Source: CAZJRB01 sp964547995 (GTDB taxonomy: Bacteria > Planctomycetota > Planctomycetia > Pirellulales > Thermoguttaceae). Taken from it: a stretch of DNA of 55,990 nucleotides. Of this stretch, positions 33,518-41,908 are shown one piece after another. The notes under the pieces were generated by a model. The model searched no databases. It had not been told where the DNA came from and was given only the letters and a program-made list of their open reading frames with translations. The stretch spans positions 1 to 55,990 of the forward strand of contig CAZJRB010000038.1 in NCBI GenBank assembly GCA_964547995.1, in the 5' to 3' direction. The translations under genes were made by a program, and so were the position numbers. Numbering within the stretch: position 1 is the stretch's first letter; each line of letters opens with the position of its first letter.

Positions 33518-33642
33518 CCCGTCTCTGTTTGCCGGTTGCTGCCCCCCGGAATTCCCATCATTCCAATCTACCAGGAATCGGCGCAAAAGGCCAGCGTCGT
33601 CACAGGCGCATTCCCGCGAACCCCCTCCACACAGTGGGGGGC

Positions 33643-33670
33643 TTGTTGCACCGGCAAATCATGCTAACAT
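33643..33670 (+). promoter_or_regulatory. candidate promoter for the orphan methyltransferase
   Basis: TTGTTG (33643-33648), 16-bp spacer, TAACAT (33665-33670), about 58 bases before the GTG at 33728. Immediately upstream, CCCCC...GGGGG (near 33621-33641) could end transcription from the left. Confidence 0.35.
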
Positions 33671-33727
33671 GACCGCTGGCTGAAACGCTGTCTGAAACTT
33701 GTGTGAAACTCACGGAGGGACCTCGCC

Positions 33728-34672
33728 GTGCCGCCGCGCCTGAATACGCTTCGCAATTGCGACTGTGTCGCCGGGATGAAGAAACTCGACGACGGCGTTG
33801 TCGATCTGGCGTTTGCCGACCCGCCGTATAACATCGGCTATGAGTATGACAAATACGACGACCGCCGCGCGAGCGACGAGTATCTCGATTGGAGCCGCCG
33901 GTGGACCGCCGAGGTCGCCCGGGTGTTGAAGCCTGACGGCACCCTCTGGCTGGCCATCGGCGACGACTACGCGGCCGAGCTGAAGGTGATGCTCCAACAG
34001 GAGCACGGCCTGCACTGCCGAAGCTGGGTCATCTGGTACTACACGTTCGGCGTGAACTGCACGCACAAGTTCAGCCGCTCACACACGCACCTGCTCTACA
34101 TGGTCAAGGACCCGGACAGGTTCACGTTCAACGCCGACGACCCGGATATCCGCATCCCGTCGGCCCGGCAGTTGGTCTACAGCGACCGACGGGCGAACCC
34201 CAAGGGCCGCCTGCCCGACGATACGTGGATTCTCCGCCCGCAGGATATCCCCGACAGCTTCCAGGCGAACGAAGACACGTGGTACTTCCCGCGCGTCTGC
34301 GGCACCTTCAAGGAGCGGACCGGGTTCCACGGCTGCCAGATGCCCGAGCAATTGCTGGGGCGGATTATCCGCTCGTGCAGCAACGAGGGCGAACTGGTGC
34401 TCGATCCCCTGGCCGGCACCGGTAGTACCTTGGTGGTGGCCAAGAAGTTGAAGCGGAAGCACCTCGGGTTCGAGCTTTCGGAGGAGTACGTCGCGCAAGC
34501 CAAGAAACGCCTGCAAGCCGTCCGCCCGGGCGATCCGCTCGACGGGGCGGCGGAACCGCTGACAAGCGTGCCGAGCACGGCCGAAGGGCGAAAGCTGGAA
34601 GACGTGAAAAGGTCGCCCAAGAAGAAAAAGAAGACCGTCTCGTCGCAGCAGAAAACGTTCCCGCAGTTCTGA
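33728..34672 (+). CDS. orphan DNA methyltransferase, beta class (DPPY)
   Basis: GGAGG eight bases upstream supports GTG 33728. The order is motif IV ADPPYNIGYEYD (~residue 30), a central recognition region, then motif I 'LVLDPLAGTGSTLVVAKKL' with 'HLGFELSEEYVAQAKKRL' (~residues 218-260). This is a beta-group N6-adenine or N4-cytosine methyltransferase. The last ~50 residues are Lys-rich and probably contact DNA. No nuclease gene is adjacent, so it is likely a solitary enzyme, perhaps with a regulatory or replication-related methylation role; recognition site unknown. It is not closely similar to the methyltransferase at 18578. Confidence 0.85.
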   Translation: MPPRLNTLRNCDCVAGMKKLDDGVVDLAFADPPYNIGYEYDKYDDRRASDEYLDWSRRWTAEVARVLKPDGTLWLAIGDDYAAELKVMLQQEHGLHCRSWVIWYYTFGVNCTHKFSRSHTHLLYMVKDPDRFTFNADDPDIRIPSARQLVYSDRRANPKGRLPDDTWILRPQDIPDSFQANEDTWYFPRVCGTFKERTGFHGCQMPEQLLGRIIRSCSNEGELVLDPLAGTGSTLVVAKKLKRKHLGFELSEEYVAQAKKRLQAVRPGDPLDGAAEPLTSVPSTAEGRKLEDVKRSPKKKKKTVSSQQKTFPQF

Positions 34673-34718
34673 CCATGAAATTCGCCATCCGCAACAATCC
34701 GCGACAGGAACCCCCGTT

Positions 34719-35543
34719 ATGAAATTCGCCGTCTGCAACGAGACTTTTCAGGATTGGCCGTTTGAAAAGGCCTTTGTGTTCGCGGCCGAGTGCGGATACG
34801 CGGGCGTCGAAATCGCGCCGTTTACGATCACGGAGTATGTCACCGACATCTCCCCGGCCCGCAGGGCCGAAGTGCGAAAGCAGGCCGAGGCCGCGGGGCT
34901 CGAGGTCGTCGGGCTCCACTGGCTGCTGGCCAAGACCGAGGGCTTCTACATGACCAGCCCCGACGCGGATGTGCGAAAGAAGACAGCCGGCTACTTCGCC
35001 GAGTTGGCGCGGCTGTGTGCCGAGCTGGGCGGCAAGGTCATGGTCTGCGGCTCACCCCAACAGCGGAACCTGCTGCCGGGCGTCACGCACGAAGAAGCAA
35101 CCGGCTACGCGGCCGAGGTGTTTCAGGCGGTCGTGCCGGCGTTGGAAGAAACCGGCGTGGTGCTCGCGTTGGAGCCGCTGGCGCCGAAAGAGACCGATTT
35201 CATGCTAACCGCCGCCGATGCAGTCGCCTTGGCCGAGCGGATCGGCTCACCGCAGGTGCGGCTCCATCTCGACTGCAAGGCGATGTCGAGCGAATCGACC
35301 CCCATTCCCCAACTGATCGCCGACAACCGCCAACACCTGGCCCACTTTCACGCGAACGACCCGAACCTCCAGGGCCCGGGGTTCGGCGATCTCGATTTCG
35401 TGCCGATTCTGAAGGCACTTCACAACATCGAGTACGCCGGCTGGGTTTCCGTCGAGGTCTTCGATTACACCCCCGGCATCGAACGCTTGGCTCGCGAGAG
35501 CATCGAATATATGCGGAAGTGCCTGGGCAGGTTTTCACAATAG
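34719..35543 (+). CDS. sugar phosphate isomerase/epimerase (xylose-isomerase-like TIM barrel)
   Basis: This 274-residue protein fits the AP-endonuclease-2/xylose-isomerase-like TIM-barrel family. It has 'MKFAVCNETFQDWPFEKAF', 'GYAGVEIAPF', 'GLEVVGLHWLLAKTEGFY', 'LALEPLAPKE' (metal-binding Glu), 'VRLHLDCKAMSS' (Asp), 'HLAHFHANDPNLQGPGFGDLDF' (His/Asp) and 'GWVSVEVFDY' (last Glu). These supply the four metal ligands of D-tagatose-3-epimerase-type enzymes. It probably epimerises a ketose or a keto-sugar derivative. AGGAA lies eight bases upstream. A 15-codon ORF (34675-34719), whose start closely copies this gene's start, ends in an ATGA overlap with it. Confidence 0.8.
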   Translation: MKFAVCNETFQDWPFEKAFVFAAECGYAGVEIAPFTITEYVTDISPARRAEVRKQAEAAGLEVVGLHWLLAKTEGFYMTSPDADVRKKTAGYFAELARLCAELGGKVMVCGSPQQRNLLPGVTHEEATGYAAEVFQAVVPALEETGVVLALEPLAPKETDFMLTAADAVALAERIGSPQVRLHLDCKAMSSESTPIPQLIADNRQHLAHFHANDPNLQGPGFGDLDFVPILKALHNIEYAGWVSVEVFDYTPGIERLARESIEYMRKCLGRFSQ

Positions 35544-36082
35544 TCGGGGACAACGTCCCGCGGAGCATTCCACAACAAGCTGTTCCGGCTATTCGCCACC
35601 CCAATCCCTCATTGCCCTGCCATTTTGGCAGTTTCCCGTCACAATGGGTCCGGTTGGCGAGTAGCAAACTGCCACAGGATTATGGGCTATTTCACCACCC
35701 CCCGGACAATCCGTGCAAACAAAAGCAGATATTTCAGAGAATCGTCCGGACTGTTTGGGGAAAAACGGGCGTTACACGTTGCAGAAAAGGACGCCTAAGC
35801 TACTGTCAGAAAAGGTTTTGCAACGATTGCGGAGAGCGGTTGGGCTCGTTTTTCTCGCGGTTCCTATCGATTGGGCACGCAAGTTGCTTTTTGATGAATT
35901 GTCCGACGCAGCGGAGCGTCGGCACCTTTTCTACCCCGGAAGGTGGGGTTTTGGCGCTATCGCCGCAAAAAAACTGGTAGGATACGGAGGTGGGAGAGGC
36001 TTCTCGCCACGGACCGGATGCCCGGCGGCCGATCGATTTCCCTTTCGGGTCGAACCCTTTTCCACGAGCGAGCGTATCAGAC
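35544..36082 (+). other. intergenic region before the ECF sigma gene
   Basis: No convincing gene is seen in ~540 bp. A perfect 9-bp inverted repeat TGGCAGTTT/AAACTGCCA lies near 35622-35678. The stretch before 36083 is A-rich around 'GCAAAAAAACTGG' and is where the ECF promoter should lie, but no clear -35/-10 pair could be chosen. Confidence 0.35.
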
Positions 36083-36724
36083 ATGAACGGCACGATCGAA
36101 CAAATGCACTTGAGTGCCTCGAACTCTCCGAAAGACTGGACCGACGAGGAACTCCTGCTGGAGTACCGCTCGACGGGAGACCGAGAGACGTTTAACGAAC
36201 TCGTCCACCGATACGAGGGTGAACTTTACGGGTATCTGCGGCACTATTTGGGCGACGCCGAGATGGCCGAAGACGTCTTTCAGCAGACGTTCCTTCAGGT
36301 ACATTTGAAGTGCGAGAAGTTCGAGCCGGGCCGAAAGGTTCGACCTTGGTTGTATGCGGTGGCCACGAACCAGGCCATCGATTTCCAGCGCCGCAACCGG
36401 CGGCACCGCATGGTCAGCCTTGACCGGCGCATGGGAAGCAAGAGGGAAAACGAGACAGGCACCCTGGTCGACCTGCTCGACAGCTCCGAAGCGGATCCCG
36501 TCGAGAAGGCCGAGGCAACCGAGCAGCGAGAGCGAGTTCGTCAGGCCGTCCGTGACCTACCAGAACCAGTTGGGCAAGTCGTCGTGTTGGTCTATTTCCA
36601 AGGCTTGAAATATCGTGAAGCGGCCGAGGTGCTCGACATCCCGGTCGGCACGGTCAAGAGCCGCCTGCACGCCGCGATCGGCAAGCTCAACGAAGCGCTA
36701 ACCCGCACCCACCTTCCAAGATGA
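36083..36724 (+). CDS. ECF-subfamily RNA polymerase sigma factor
   Basis: This 213-residue protein starts at MNGTIEQMHLS (a start at MHLSASN, 36104, is also possible). Sigma region 2 is clear: 'DRETFNELVHRYEGELYGYLRHYLGDAEMAEDVFQQTFLQVH' followed by 'RKVRPWLYAVATNQAIDFQRR'. Region 4 is 'RQAVRDLPEPVGQVVVLVYFQGLKYREAAEVLDIPVGTVKSRLHAAI', a helix-turn-helix for the -35 element. Its stop overlaps the start of a membrane protein (ATGA at 36721) with an anti-sigma-type N-terminus, the standard ECF/anti-sigma arrangement. It is likely held inactive by that partner until a cell-envelope signal arrives. No target promoter could be identified. Confidence 0.9.
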   Translation: MNGTIEQMHLSASNSPKDWTDEELLLEYRSTGDRETFNELVHRYEGELYGYLRHYLGDAEMAEDVFQQTFLQVHLKCEKFEPGRKVRPWLYAVATNQAIDFQRRNRRHRMVSLDRRMGSKRENETGTLVDLLDSSEADPVEKAEATEQRERVRQAVRDLPEPVGQVVVLVYFQGLKYREAAEVLDIPVGTVKSRLHAAIGKLNEALTRTHLPR

Positions 36725-37764
36725 CAGACCCACTTCAACAGCAACTGCTCGGCCATCTGCTCGGCGCGTTGGACGACGACGAGGCGAAATCGGTTGCCGA
36801 TCGGCTGAAATCCGACCCGCAATTCCGTCAGGAGCTCGATCGCCTTCAGCGTCAAGTGGCGCCGCTGGAGGCGGCGCGCGAGCAGTTCCCCGTTCCGCCC
36901 GGCCTGGCGGAAAGAGCGTGTGCCTTTGTTGCGGCGGCGATCGATCAGGCCGATCCCGTTCCAGAACCCGAACCGCGAGCGGACGACCGCCCGGTTCCGC
37001 GGAGCAAGTCGGCGCGGATGCCGATGACCCCGGAGACGAACTCGCCGAGTTGGATCAGCCGGATCCGTTGGGCTGACGTCGTGATGGCGTTAAGTGTCTT
37101 TTGTGTGGCGGCTTTCCTGACGATCCCGGCGATTCAGGCTGCGCGGTTCAACGCCCGAAAGGCTGCCTGCCAGGACAACCTCCGCCAGCTCGGTATGGCG
37201 ATGAACCAGTACAGCGACAACAATCAAGGGTACTTTCCCTTCGTTCCGCCCGAAGGAAAGCTGGCGGCAGCGGGGATCTACGCCCCGGTGCTCGCACGTG
37301 ACGGCTACCTGACCGAACCGGAACGGCTCGTTTGCCCCGACTCGCCGTTGGCCGACAAGGACGGCTTTCGCATCCCGCCGGTCGAAGAGATTCAAGCAGC
37401 CGGGCGCGAAGAGCTGGCCGATCTGCGGCGCCGGATGGGCGGAAGCTACGGCTACAGCCTCGGGCACATGGAGGGGGAGCGATATTCGGGGACGAAGAAC
37501 CTCGGGCGTAGCAGCTTTGCGTTGATGGCCGACGCCCCCGGCCTTGCCCGGTCCCGTTTGCAGACCGATAACCATGGCGGTAAGGGGCAAAACGTCCTGT
37601 TCGAGGACGGTTCGCTCCGGTTCGTCGCCACCCCCAAACCGAACGATCTCTTCGACGACTTCTTCCGCAACGACAACGGCGAGATCGCCGCCGGCCTGCA
37701 CCGCGCCGATTCGGTTATCGGATCCAGTGCAACGCCGCCGATTACGTACGTGAATTTCCCGTAA
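36721..37764 (+). CDS. membrane anti-sigma-like protein with prepilin/DUF1559-like tail
   Basis: The N-terminal ~60 residues ('LLGHLLGALDDDEAKSVADRLKSDPQFRQELDRL') match planctomycete anti-sigma domains. A Pro/Arg linker follows, then one membrane helix (~residues 122-140, 'VVMALSVFCVAAFLTIPAI'). Directly after it comes 'ARKAACQDNLRQLGMAMNQYSDNNQGYFP', the hallmark of planctomycete prepilin-like DUF1559 proteins. The tail ends 'HGGKGQNVLFEDGSLRFV', also typical of that family. It thus looks like a fusion of an anti-sigma domain with a secretion-pseudopilin-like sensor, facing outward. ATGA overlap with the sigma gene ensures coupled synthesis. Confidence 0.75.
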   Translation: MTDPLQQQLLGHLLGALDDDEAKSVADRLKSDPQFRQELDRLQRQVAPLEAAREQFPVPPGLAERACAFVAAAIDQADPVPEPEPRADDRPVPRSKSARMPMTPETNSPSWISRIRWADVVMALSVFCVAAFLTIPAIQAARFNARKAACQDNLRQLGMAMNQYSDNNQGYFPFVPPEGKLAAAGIYAPVLARDGYLTEPERLVCPDSPLADKDGFRIPPVEEIQAAGREELADLRRRMGGSYGYSLGHMEGERYSGTKNLGRSSFALMADAPGLARSRLQTDNHGGKGQNVLFEDGSLRFVATPKPNDLFDDFFRNDNGEIAAGLHRADSVIGSSATPPITYVNFP

Positions 37765-37768
37765 TCCG

Positions 37769-37890
37769 GTAGCCATGGTCGCCCGTCCGCGGTTTGAGCG
37801 GCGGATCCACGGTTTGCACCCACAGCTCTTCCACCAGGCTTTCCGCGTTGCTGGTCGTGTTTGCACCCACGGTCTGGCAACCGTGGCTAC
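37769..37890. repeat. palindromic element containing a copied 3' end of the neighbouring gene
   Basis: Ends GTAGCCATGGT (37769-37779) and ACCGTGGCTAC (37880-37890) form an inverted repeat (10 of 11). Inside, 37824-37861 repeats, at ~35 of 38 bases, the segment 37900-37937, which is the 3' end of the minus-strand gene at 37887-38690. The right end supplies that gene's TAG stop. The centre therefore looks like captured neighbouring DNA. Confidence 0.75.
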
Positions 37891-38690
37891 ATCGCGAGCA
37901 GCTCTTCCACCAGGCCTTCCGCGTCGTTGGTCGTGTTGGTCAGCCGCATCAGCCAGAGGGAGTGGAACACACCGGTCGAGTCGAACAACTCCGGTTGAAA
38001 GCAGGCGAGAATCGAGCCGGCGATCCGGTGATTGAGATCGGCATTCGGGGTGCCGGCGCACAGGTCCGTTTGGAAGGCCGCGCGCAGCGAGGCAAGGATC
38101 AGCGGCCACGCGTGGCGCCCACCCTTCAGGCTGCTCCGATACCGCAAGTCTTCGGCAAAATCTCTTGCCCGGGCAGGGTCGATCGCGAACTCGCTGACGT
38201 CGTGAATCCCGAGGAGGTAACCAATCAACAGATCGGACCATCGTTCCGCCCGCCGCCGAAGGCGGTTCAGTTCGAGCGTCGTGCCGCTATCGATCCGGTC
38301 CCCTTCGATTAGAAGTGTCAGCACGCGGCGACGGGCTTCGAGGTGGCCGGTCATGATACTGCGGGCAACCGGCCCGGCAACTTCGGTTCCTCGTTCGCCA
38401 TCGCAGGCACACAACACGGCCGTCCAGACACGGGTAAGAACCTCGCCGGCGAGGATCTCTTCGACCACCCGGCGGATAAAGGGCCAAGGTGCCGTGCGCC
38501 GATCGGCGTCGGCCGATCGCAAGTCGTCCGAGAAGCCCTTCAGGCTCCGGTTCCAGCGATCGAGCCGGCATCTCGACGCCGTCCAATATTCTTCGATGCT
38601 CGTTGGAGAAAGTCGCCCTGCCTGGCGGACGAGGACCGAGCCGTGGGCAGCGACCAGCGCGGCCAGTTCCACAAGTTCATGTGCGTGCAT
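37887..38690 (-). CDS. helical protein of unknown function
   Basis: This 267-residue, mostly alpha-helical, Arg/Leu-rich protein has no signal peptide and no membrane span. Blocks include 'LDRWNRSLKGFSDDLRSAD', 'RRVVEEILAGEVLTRVWTAVLCACDGERG' and 'ERWSDLLIGYLLGIHDVSEFAIDPARARDFAEDL'. The even spread of conserved-looking helices suggests a genuine cytoplasmic protein; I do not recognise a family. Its last residues (NTTNDAEGLVEELL) are duplicated in the adjoining element, and its TAG stop lies in that element. No operon partner. Confidence 0.6.
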   Translation of the reverse strand: MHAHELVELAALVAAHGSVLVRQAGRLSPTSIEEYWTASRCRLDRWNRSLKGFSDDLRSADADRRTAPWPFIRRVVEEILAGEVLTRVWTAVLCACDGERGTEVAGPVARSIMTGHLEARRRVLTLLIEGDRIDSGTTLELNRLRRRAERWSDLLIGYLLGIHDVSEFAIDPARARDFAEDLRYRSSLKGGRHAWPLILASLRAAFQTDLCAGTPNADLNHRIAGSILACFQPELFDSTGVFHSLWLMRLTNTTNDAEGLVEELLAM

Positions 38691-38823
38691 AGCTGGGGGA
38701 GCAGATTCAGTGGAGGGGAGAAAAGCGGGAAAACCCGAGGACCCCCGGGCTCTCCCGACTCCGGGCGATTCGGACGGACCTAGGGAGCAAACGGAATGCC
38801 GAAGGGGGATCCCCGCACGTACT

Positions 38824-38939
38824 CAAAGGGACCTTTGTTGTAAGACAGGTTGCCGCAACGACTTGCGACAACCGCGAGATCATCGGCAGAGCCAATGCCT
38901 AGGGAACGATGTTGCCAAAAAGCAACAAACGTCCCTTTG
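38824..38939. repeat. family-E inverted-repeat element
   Basis: CAAAGGGACCTTTGTTG (38824-38840) and CAACAAACGTCCCTTTG (38923-38939) match as inverted ends at 16 of 17 positions around ~80 bp. Smaller palindromes (GGTTGCCGC/GCGACAACC) lie inside. It occupies the gap between the unknown helical protein and the glycosyltransferase. Single copy in this window. Confidence 0.7.
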
Positions 38940-38991
38940 TAGACAACACAATAGCCGGCCCGCAACACGGGGCGGAGAAGTCGGCAAAGGC

Positions 38992-40431
38992 TCAACCCAC
39001 CCGCCGCCGGCTGGTGACGTCGTAGTGCGGGCCCTTCAGCAAGGGATCGCCCTGGAACGGGTCGCGTGCCTGCTCGCCGGGCCGATACACCCGCACGTAA
39101 CCCGGCAGCCAACGGTCGAAGATGGGGGCTATCGCCAGCGATGCCCAGAGAAACGACATCGGCTCGACGGGGATCCGAAACCGCACCGAGACGATGACCA
39201 GGGTATGAAACAGCATTACCGCCGCGAAGATCGCCAAGGTGGGCCAGAGCCGCCGCCAGTAACTCGGCCCGGCCGCCAAACCGATCACCGCCAACACAAG
39301 CCAGGTGACGGTGGCCATGCGGTAGACGCGGTTGGCCGCCTTGGGGTTCGTTTCGTCGAACAGGAGAAAATAGCGAAGCCGGTTGAGGCACAGCCGACAA
39401 TACCGGCCCGGGTTTTCGCGGATGAACTCCCACGCCCGGCAACCGAGCAGGGCAGATCGTTCCGGCTCGCTGAGGCCCTCAAACTCGCGGTAGCCGGTTG
39501 GTTTCAGCAACACGTCGTCGATGTAGAGCGTCTCATGGCGGGCTTCCCACAGGGCACGGTCGATACCGGCCAGCGTGCCGTCGTGATCGCGTCGCAGGTC
39601 TTCGGCCGACGGCTTGGGAATCTTGTCGGTTCCCCAGCTTATCGGGTTGTTGCCTTGCCAAAGGGCGTAGCCGAACGTCGATTTGACGAAGACGGGTCGG
39701 CCGTGGACGATCCAGTTTCGGGCGGTCCAGGGGGTGATGATCACGGCGGCGATGCCGGCCATCATTGCGACGCGGCCGATCGGCCCAAGGGCAAACCGCC
39801 GCCGCCAGGAACCGTCGCCTTCGGCCATCCAGAACGCCAGTGCGCAGATCGGCAGGGCCACGGCCAGAATCGGTTCGACCAGGAGCAAGGCCCCGGCGAG
39901 GCCCCCGGCCAGTATTGCCCCGTCGCGGGTTGCCCGCCATCGTGGCGAGACGCAAACCGCCAACAGTAGGGTCAAGACCAGCGCCGCCCAAAGGGCGACT
40001 TGCAGGTGCGTGACCATGTAGAGGTGGGTCGGATAGACGGCGGCGCCGATGGCGGCCACCCAACCGATGCTCGGCCGCTCGGGCAGAAGCGACCACCCAA
40101 GCCAAGCCACGGCCAACACGAGTGCCGTTCCGGCGAAGCACTGGAGCAACTGGACCGCCAGCACAGCGTCGAGCGAGCCGATGCCGAATAGCCAGTAGGC
40201 AACGGTCATCAGCAGCGGATAGAACGGCGCCTGTTGCGAGGTCGGCCCTTCGACGCCCAGCAGCTCGATCGTGAAGCCGCGGCCGGCCAGCAGGTTTTCG
40301 GCGATCCGGCCGTGCTCGTAACTCACCGGCGCGGCGTGATGGCTCGAAAGGGCCACGACCACCGCCACACGCAGCCCGAGTGCGAACAGGCCGAGCAACA
40401 GAAGACCGATTGTTTTTCTGGACCAGGACAT
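38992..40431 (-). CDS. GT-C-type membrane glycosyltransferase (ArnT/PMT-like)
   Basis: The start is placed at MSWSRKTIG (40431); the upstream extension to 40557 overlaps the next gene and looks non-coding. The ~479-residue protein has ~10 membrane spans. The first extracytoplasmic loop contains 'YEHGRIAENLLAGRGFT' and 'PTSQQAPFYPLLM', which resemble the loop of GT39/PMT/ArnT-type enzymes that use polyprenyl-phosphate sugars. After the last span is a short soluble tail. It likely transfers a sugar onto a lipid-linked or protein acceptor in the envelope. It lies next to polysaccharide-export genes on the same strand, consistent with exopolysaccharide or surface-glycan assembly. Family assignment is moderate; an O-antigen-ligase-like role is not excluded. 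Confidence 0.7.
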   Translation of the reverse strand: MSWSRKTIGLLLLGLFALGLRVAVVVALSSHHAAPVSYEHGRIAENLLAGRGFTIELLGVEGPTSQQAPFYPLLMTVAYWLFGIGSLDAVLAVQLLQCFAGTALVLAVAWLGWSLLPERPSIGWVAAIGAAVYPTHLYMVTHLQVALWAALVLTLLLAVCVSPRWRATRDGAILAGGLAGALLLVEPILAVALPICALAFWMAEGDGSWRRRFALGPIGRVAMMAGIAAVIITPWTARNWIVHGRPVFVKSTFGYALWQGNNPISWGTDKIPKPSAEDLRRDHDGTLAGIDRALWEARHETLYIDDVLLKPTGYREFEGLSEPERSALLGCRAWEFIRENPGRYCRLCLNRLRYFLLFDETNPKAANRVYRMATVTWLVLAVIGLAAGPSYWRRLWPTLAIFAAVMLFHTLVIVSVRFRIPVEPMSFLWASLAIAPIFDRWLPGYVRVYRPGEQARDPFQGDPLLKGPHYDVTSRRRVG

Positions 40432-40519
40432 AGTAGGTAACCTATCACCGAATAGCCGCTGAATTGTGCCGACATTACGGGTCCGAACTGTATCGGCTAG
40501 CTCTATACCCCAGACCGCG

Positions 40520-41245
40520 TCAACTGTCCCCCAACAACCTCTGGAGAAAGTTGCCAACTTTGTTGATGAGCCCCGTTACGACTCCTTCGTTCTCCTCGAT
40601 GACGAATACGCGATCACCCGACAGGATCTGGTAGTTGGTCGCCGTGGACCCACCCTGGACGATGGCGTCGAAGTCGACCGGAAGAATTACATCACTGCAG
40701 TTATCCGGAGCGCGTCGTATGAGCCAGACCGTTTCTCCGCTGCCCACCTGTGCCACGGCGTCGAGCACCGTTTCGTCGCCGGTCAGCGGTACGCGAATCA
40801 CCTTGTCTCCAAGTTCTTTGCCGTGCGCGACAATATAGTAAACCTTACTGTTGAAGCCGACGACTTCGACAACAACGTCAGGTGACTCAAGGAACTCGGC
40901 CAGGTGATTGTCCACCGCGGCCTTGGCTTCGGCGACAGTCTTGCCTCCTACTTGGACCGAGCCGTACTGGCGCAGGTTGATCGTGCCGTCGGGGGCGACC
41001 AGATAATCGCCTGTGATCGCTTGTGAACGAGCTTCGATGTGGAGGACATCGGGCGAGCCGATCCGATATGGCCCAGGCGGAAAGTACTGTACGTCCTCGC
41101 TCATATACGGCGAGGGTTCCGTCGATTCGCTCACTACGGCCGACAGCACCAAGGCGATCGAGACCGTCAGTCCCAGAGCTAAAATCACCACGATCGTCAC
41201 CCCGAGGTTTTTCCGTACGATATTCACGAGGGACGGTTTGTGCAT
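40520..41245 (-). CDS. polysaccharide export protein (Wza/PES-SLBB type)
   Basis: This 241-residue protein has an N-terminal membrane anchor ('NLGVTIVVILALGLTVSIALVLSAVV'), then 'VQYFPPGPYRIGSPDVLHIEA', the start of the polysaccharide biosynthesis/export domain. 'GDYLVAPDGTINLRQYGSVQVGGKTVAEAKAAVDNHLAEFLESPDVVVEVVG' completes it. A following SLBB-like beta-grasp region ('YYIVAHGKELGDKVIRVPLTGDETVLDAVAQVG') ends the fold. Wza-type proteins form the outer-membrane exit channel; this one is short and has a membrane anchor instead of a lipobox, as is common in planctomycetes. A shorter relative lies just upstream. No Wzc-like tyrosine kinase is in view. Confidence 0.8.
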   Translation of the reverse strand: MHKPSLVNIVRKNLGVTIVVILALGLTVSIALVLSAVVSESTEPSPYMSEDVQYFPPGPYRIGSPDVLHIEARSQAITGDYLVAPDGTINLRQYGSVQVGGKTVAEAKAAVDNHLAEFLESPDVVVEVVGFNSKVYYIVAHGKELGDKVIRVPLTGDETVLDAVAQVGSGETVWLIRRAPDNCSDVILPVDFDAIVQGGSTATNYQILSGDRVFVIEENEGVVTGLINKVGNFLQRLLGDS

Positions 41246-41286
41246 GAGAACAGGTGATAAGGGACTGCGGCTTGCCGGTCGTCAAC

Positions 41287-41622
41287 CTACGGCGGCGGAA
41301 TACACGGCTTCTCTTCTTCCTCTTCTTGAATGATCGGCGGCGTGACGATCAGCGGCACCGCCTCGCCGTCGGTCTTCTGTTGGGACGCCTCTTCTTCGGC
41401 GGCTTGCCTGATGGCAGCCGCTTCTCGCGCAAGCTTGAAACCCGGAGATGGCGGAAAGTACTGCACGTCGTCGCTGCTGATGTACAACGTGGGTAGCGTC
41501 TGTTTGTTCGGGTTGGTGGGTTCCTTAGGTTCGGTCGACAGCGCGAAGACGGCCCAGATTGTTAAGACCAGCGCCGAGACAATCACGATTGTGAATCGGA
41601 AGTTTCTCTGTATGATGTTCAT
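41287..41622 (-). CDS. short membrane-anchored relative of the export protein
   Basis: The start at 41622 (MNIIQRNFRFTIVIVSALVLTIWAVFAL) gives 111 residues with one N-terminal membrane helix. It shares with the neighbouring export protein an anchor of the same layout and the block 'SSDDVQYFPPSPGFKL' (compare 'SEDVQYFPPGPYRIG'). It then departs into a charged helix ('AREAAAIRQAAEEEASQQKTDG') and a short acidic/Pro end (EEEEEKPCIPPP). The PES and SLBB domains are missing. It may be a duplicated gene that lost its domain, or a small partner protein. An upstream extension to 41967 runs through simple repeats and is not coding. Confidence 0.55.
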   Translation of the reverse strand: MNIIQRNFRFTIVIVSALVLTIWAVFALSTEPKEPTNPNKQTLPTLYISSDDVQYFPPSPGFKLAREAAAIRQAAEEEASQQKTDGEAVPLIVTPPIIQEEEEEKPCIPPP

Positions 41623-41908
41623 AGTGTGGCGATTGTACGAGAACAACGCAAACGGGGCAATAGGAAAAGGGGAGAGGGAAGAGGGAAGAGGGAAGTGTAA
41701 TGGGTAATGGGTGGTGGGTGGAGAGACGAGTGCTTGCAGTGCTAGCATTTCTTGCCTACGCACACTTCGGGCGTTGCAACTGATTCGGCATGACTGCGAT
41801 GAGGTTTGTGCTATTCGGTGGAACTGTCGCCATGCCGGATCGTGAAGAAACATGCTCACGCGAGCGTGAGCATGGCACCCGCTCAAGGGCTTTGCGCGAC
41901 CGACGGCT
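41623..41908. other. gap with simple repeats and a strong hairpin
   Basis: No gene seen. It contains G/A-rich repeats (units of GGGAAGA near 41675-41695), G/T repeats (near 41700-41720), and a perfect hairpin CATGCTCACGC-ga-GCGTGAGCATG at 41851-41874, ~35 bp beyond the stop of the minus-strand ABC operon, where it could act as terminator. Confidence 0.5.

Noticed and set aside
35713..36195. 160-codon plus-strand frame upstream of and overlapping the ECF gene.
   Set aside because: It overlaps the sigma gene in another frame, has no SD, and its translation shows no coherent domain.
38281..39969. 562-codon plus-strand open frame across the helical-protein and glycosyltransferase loci.
   Set aside because: It runs opposite two good minus-strand genes, crosses their intergenic element and looks non-protein-like.
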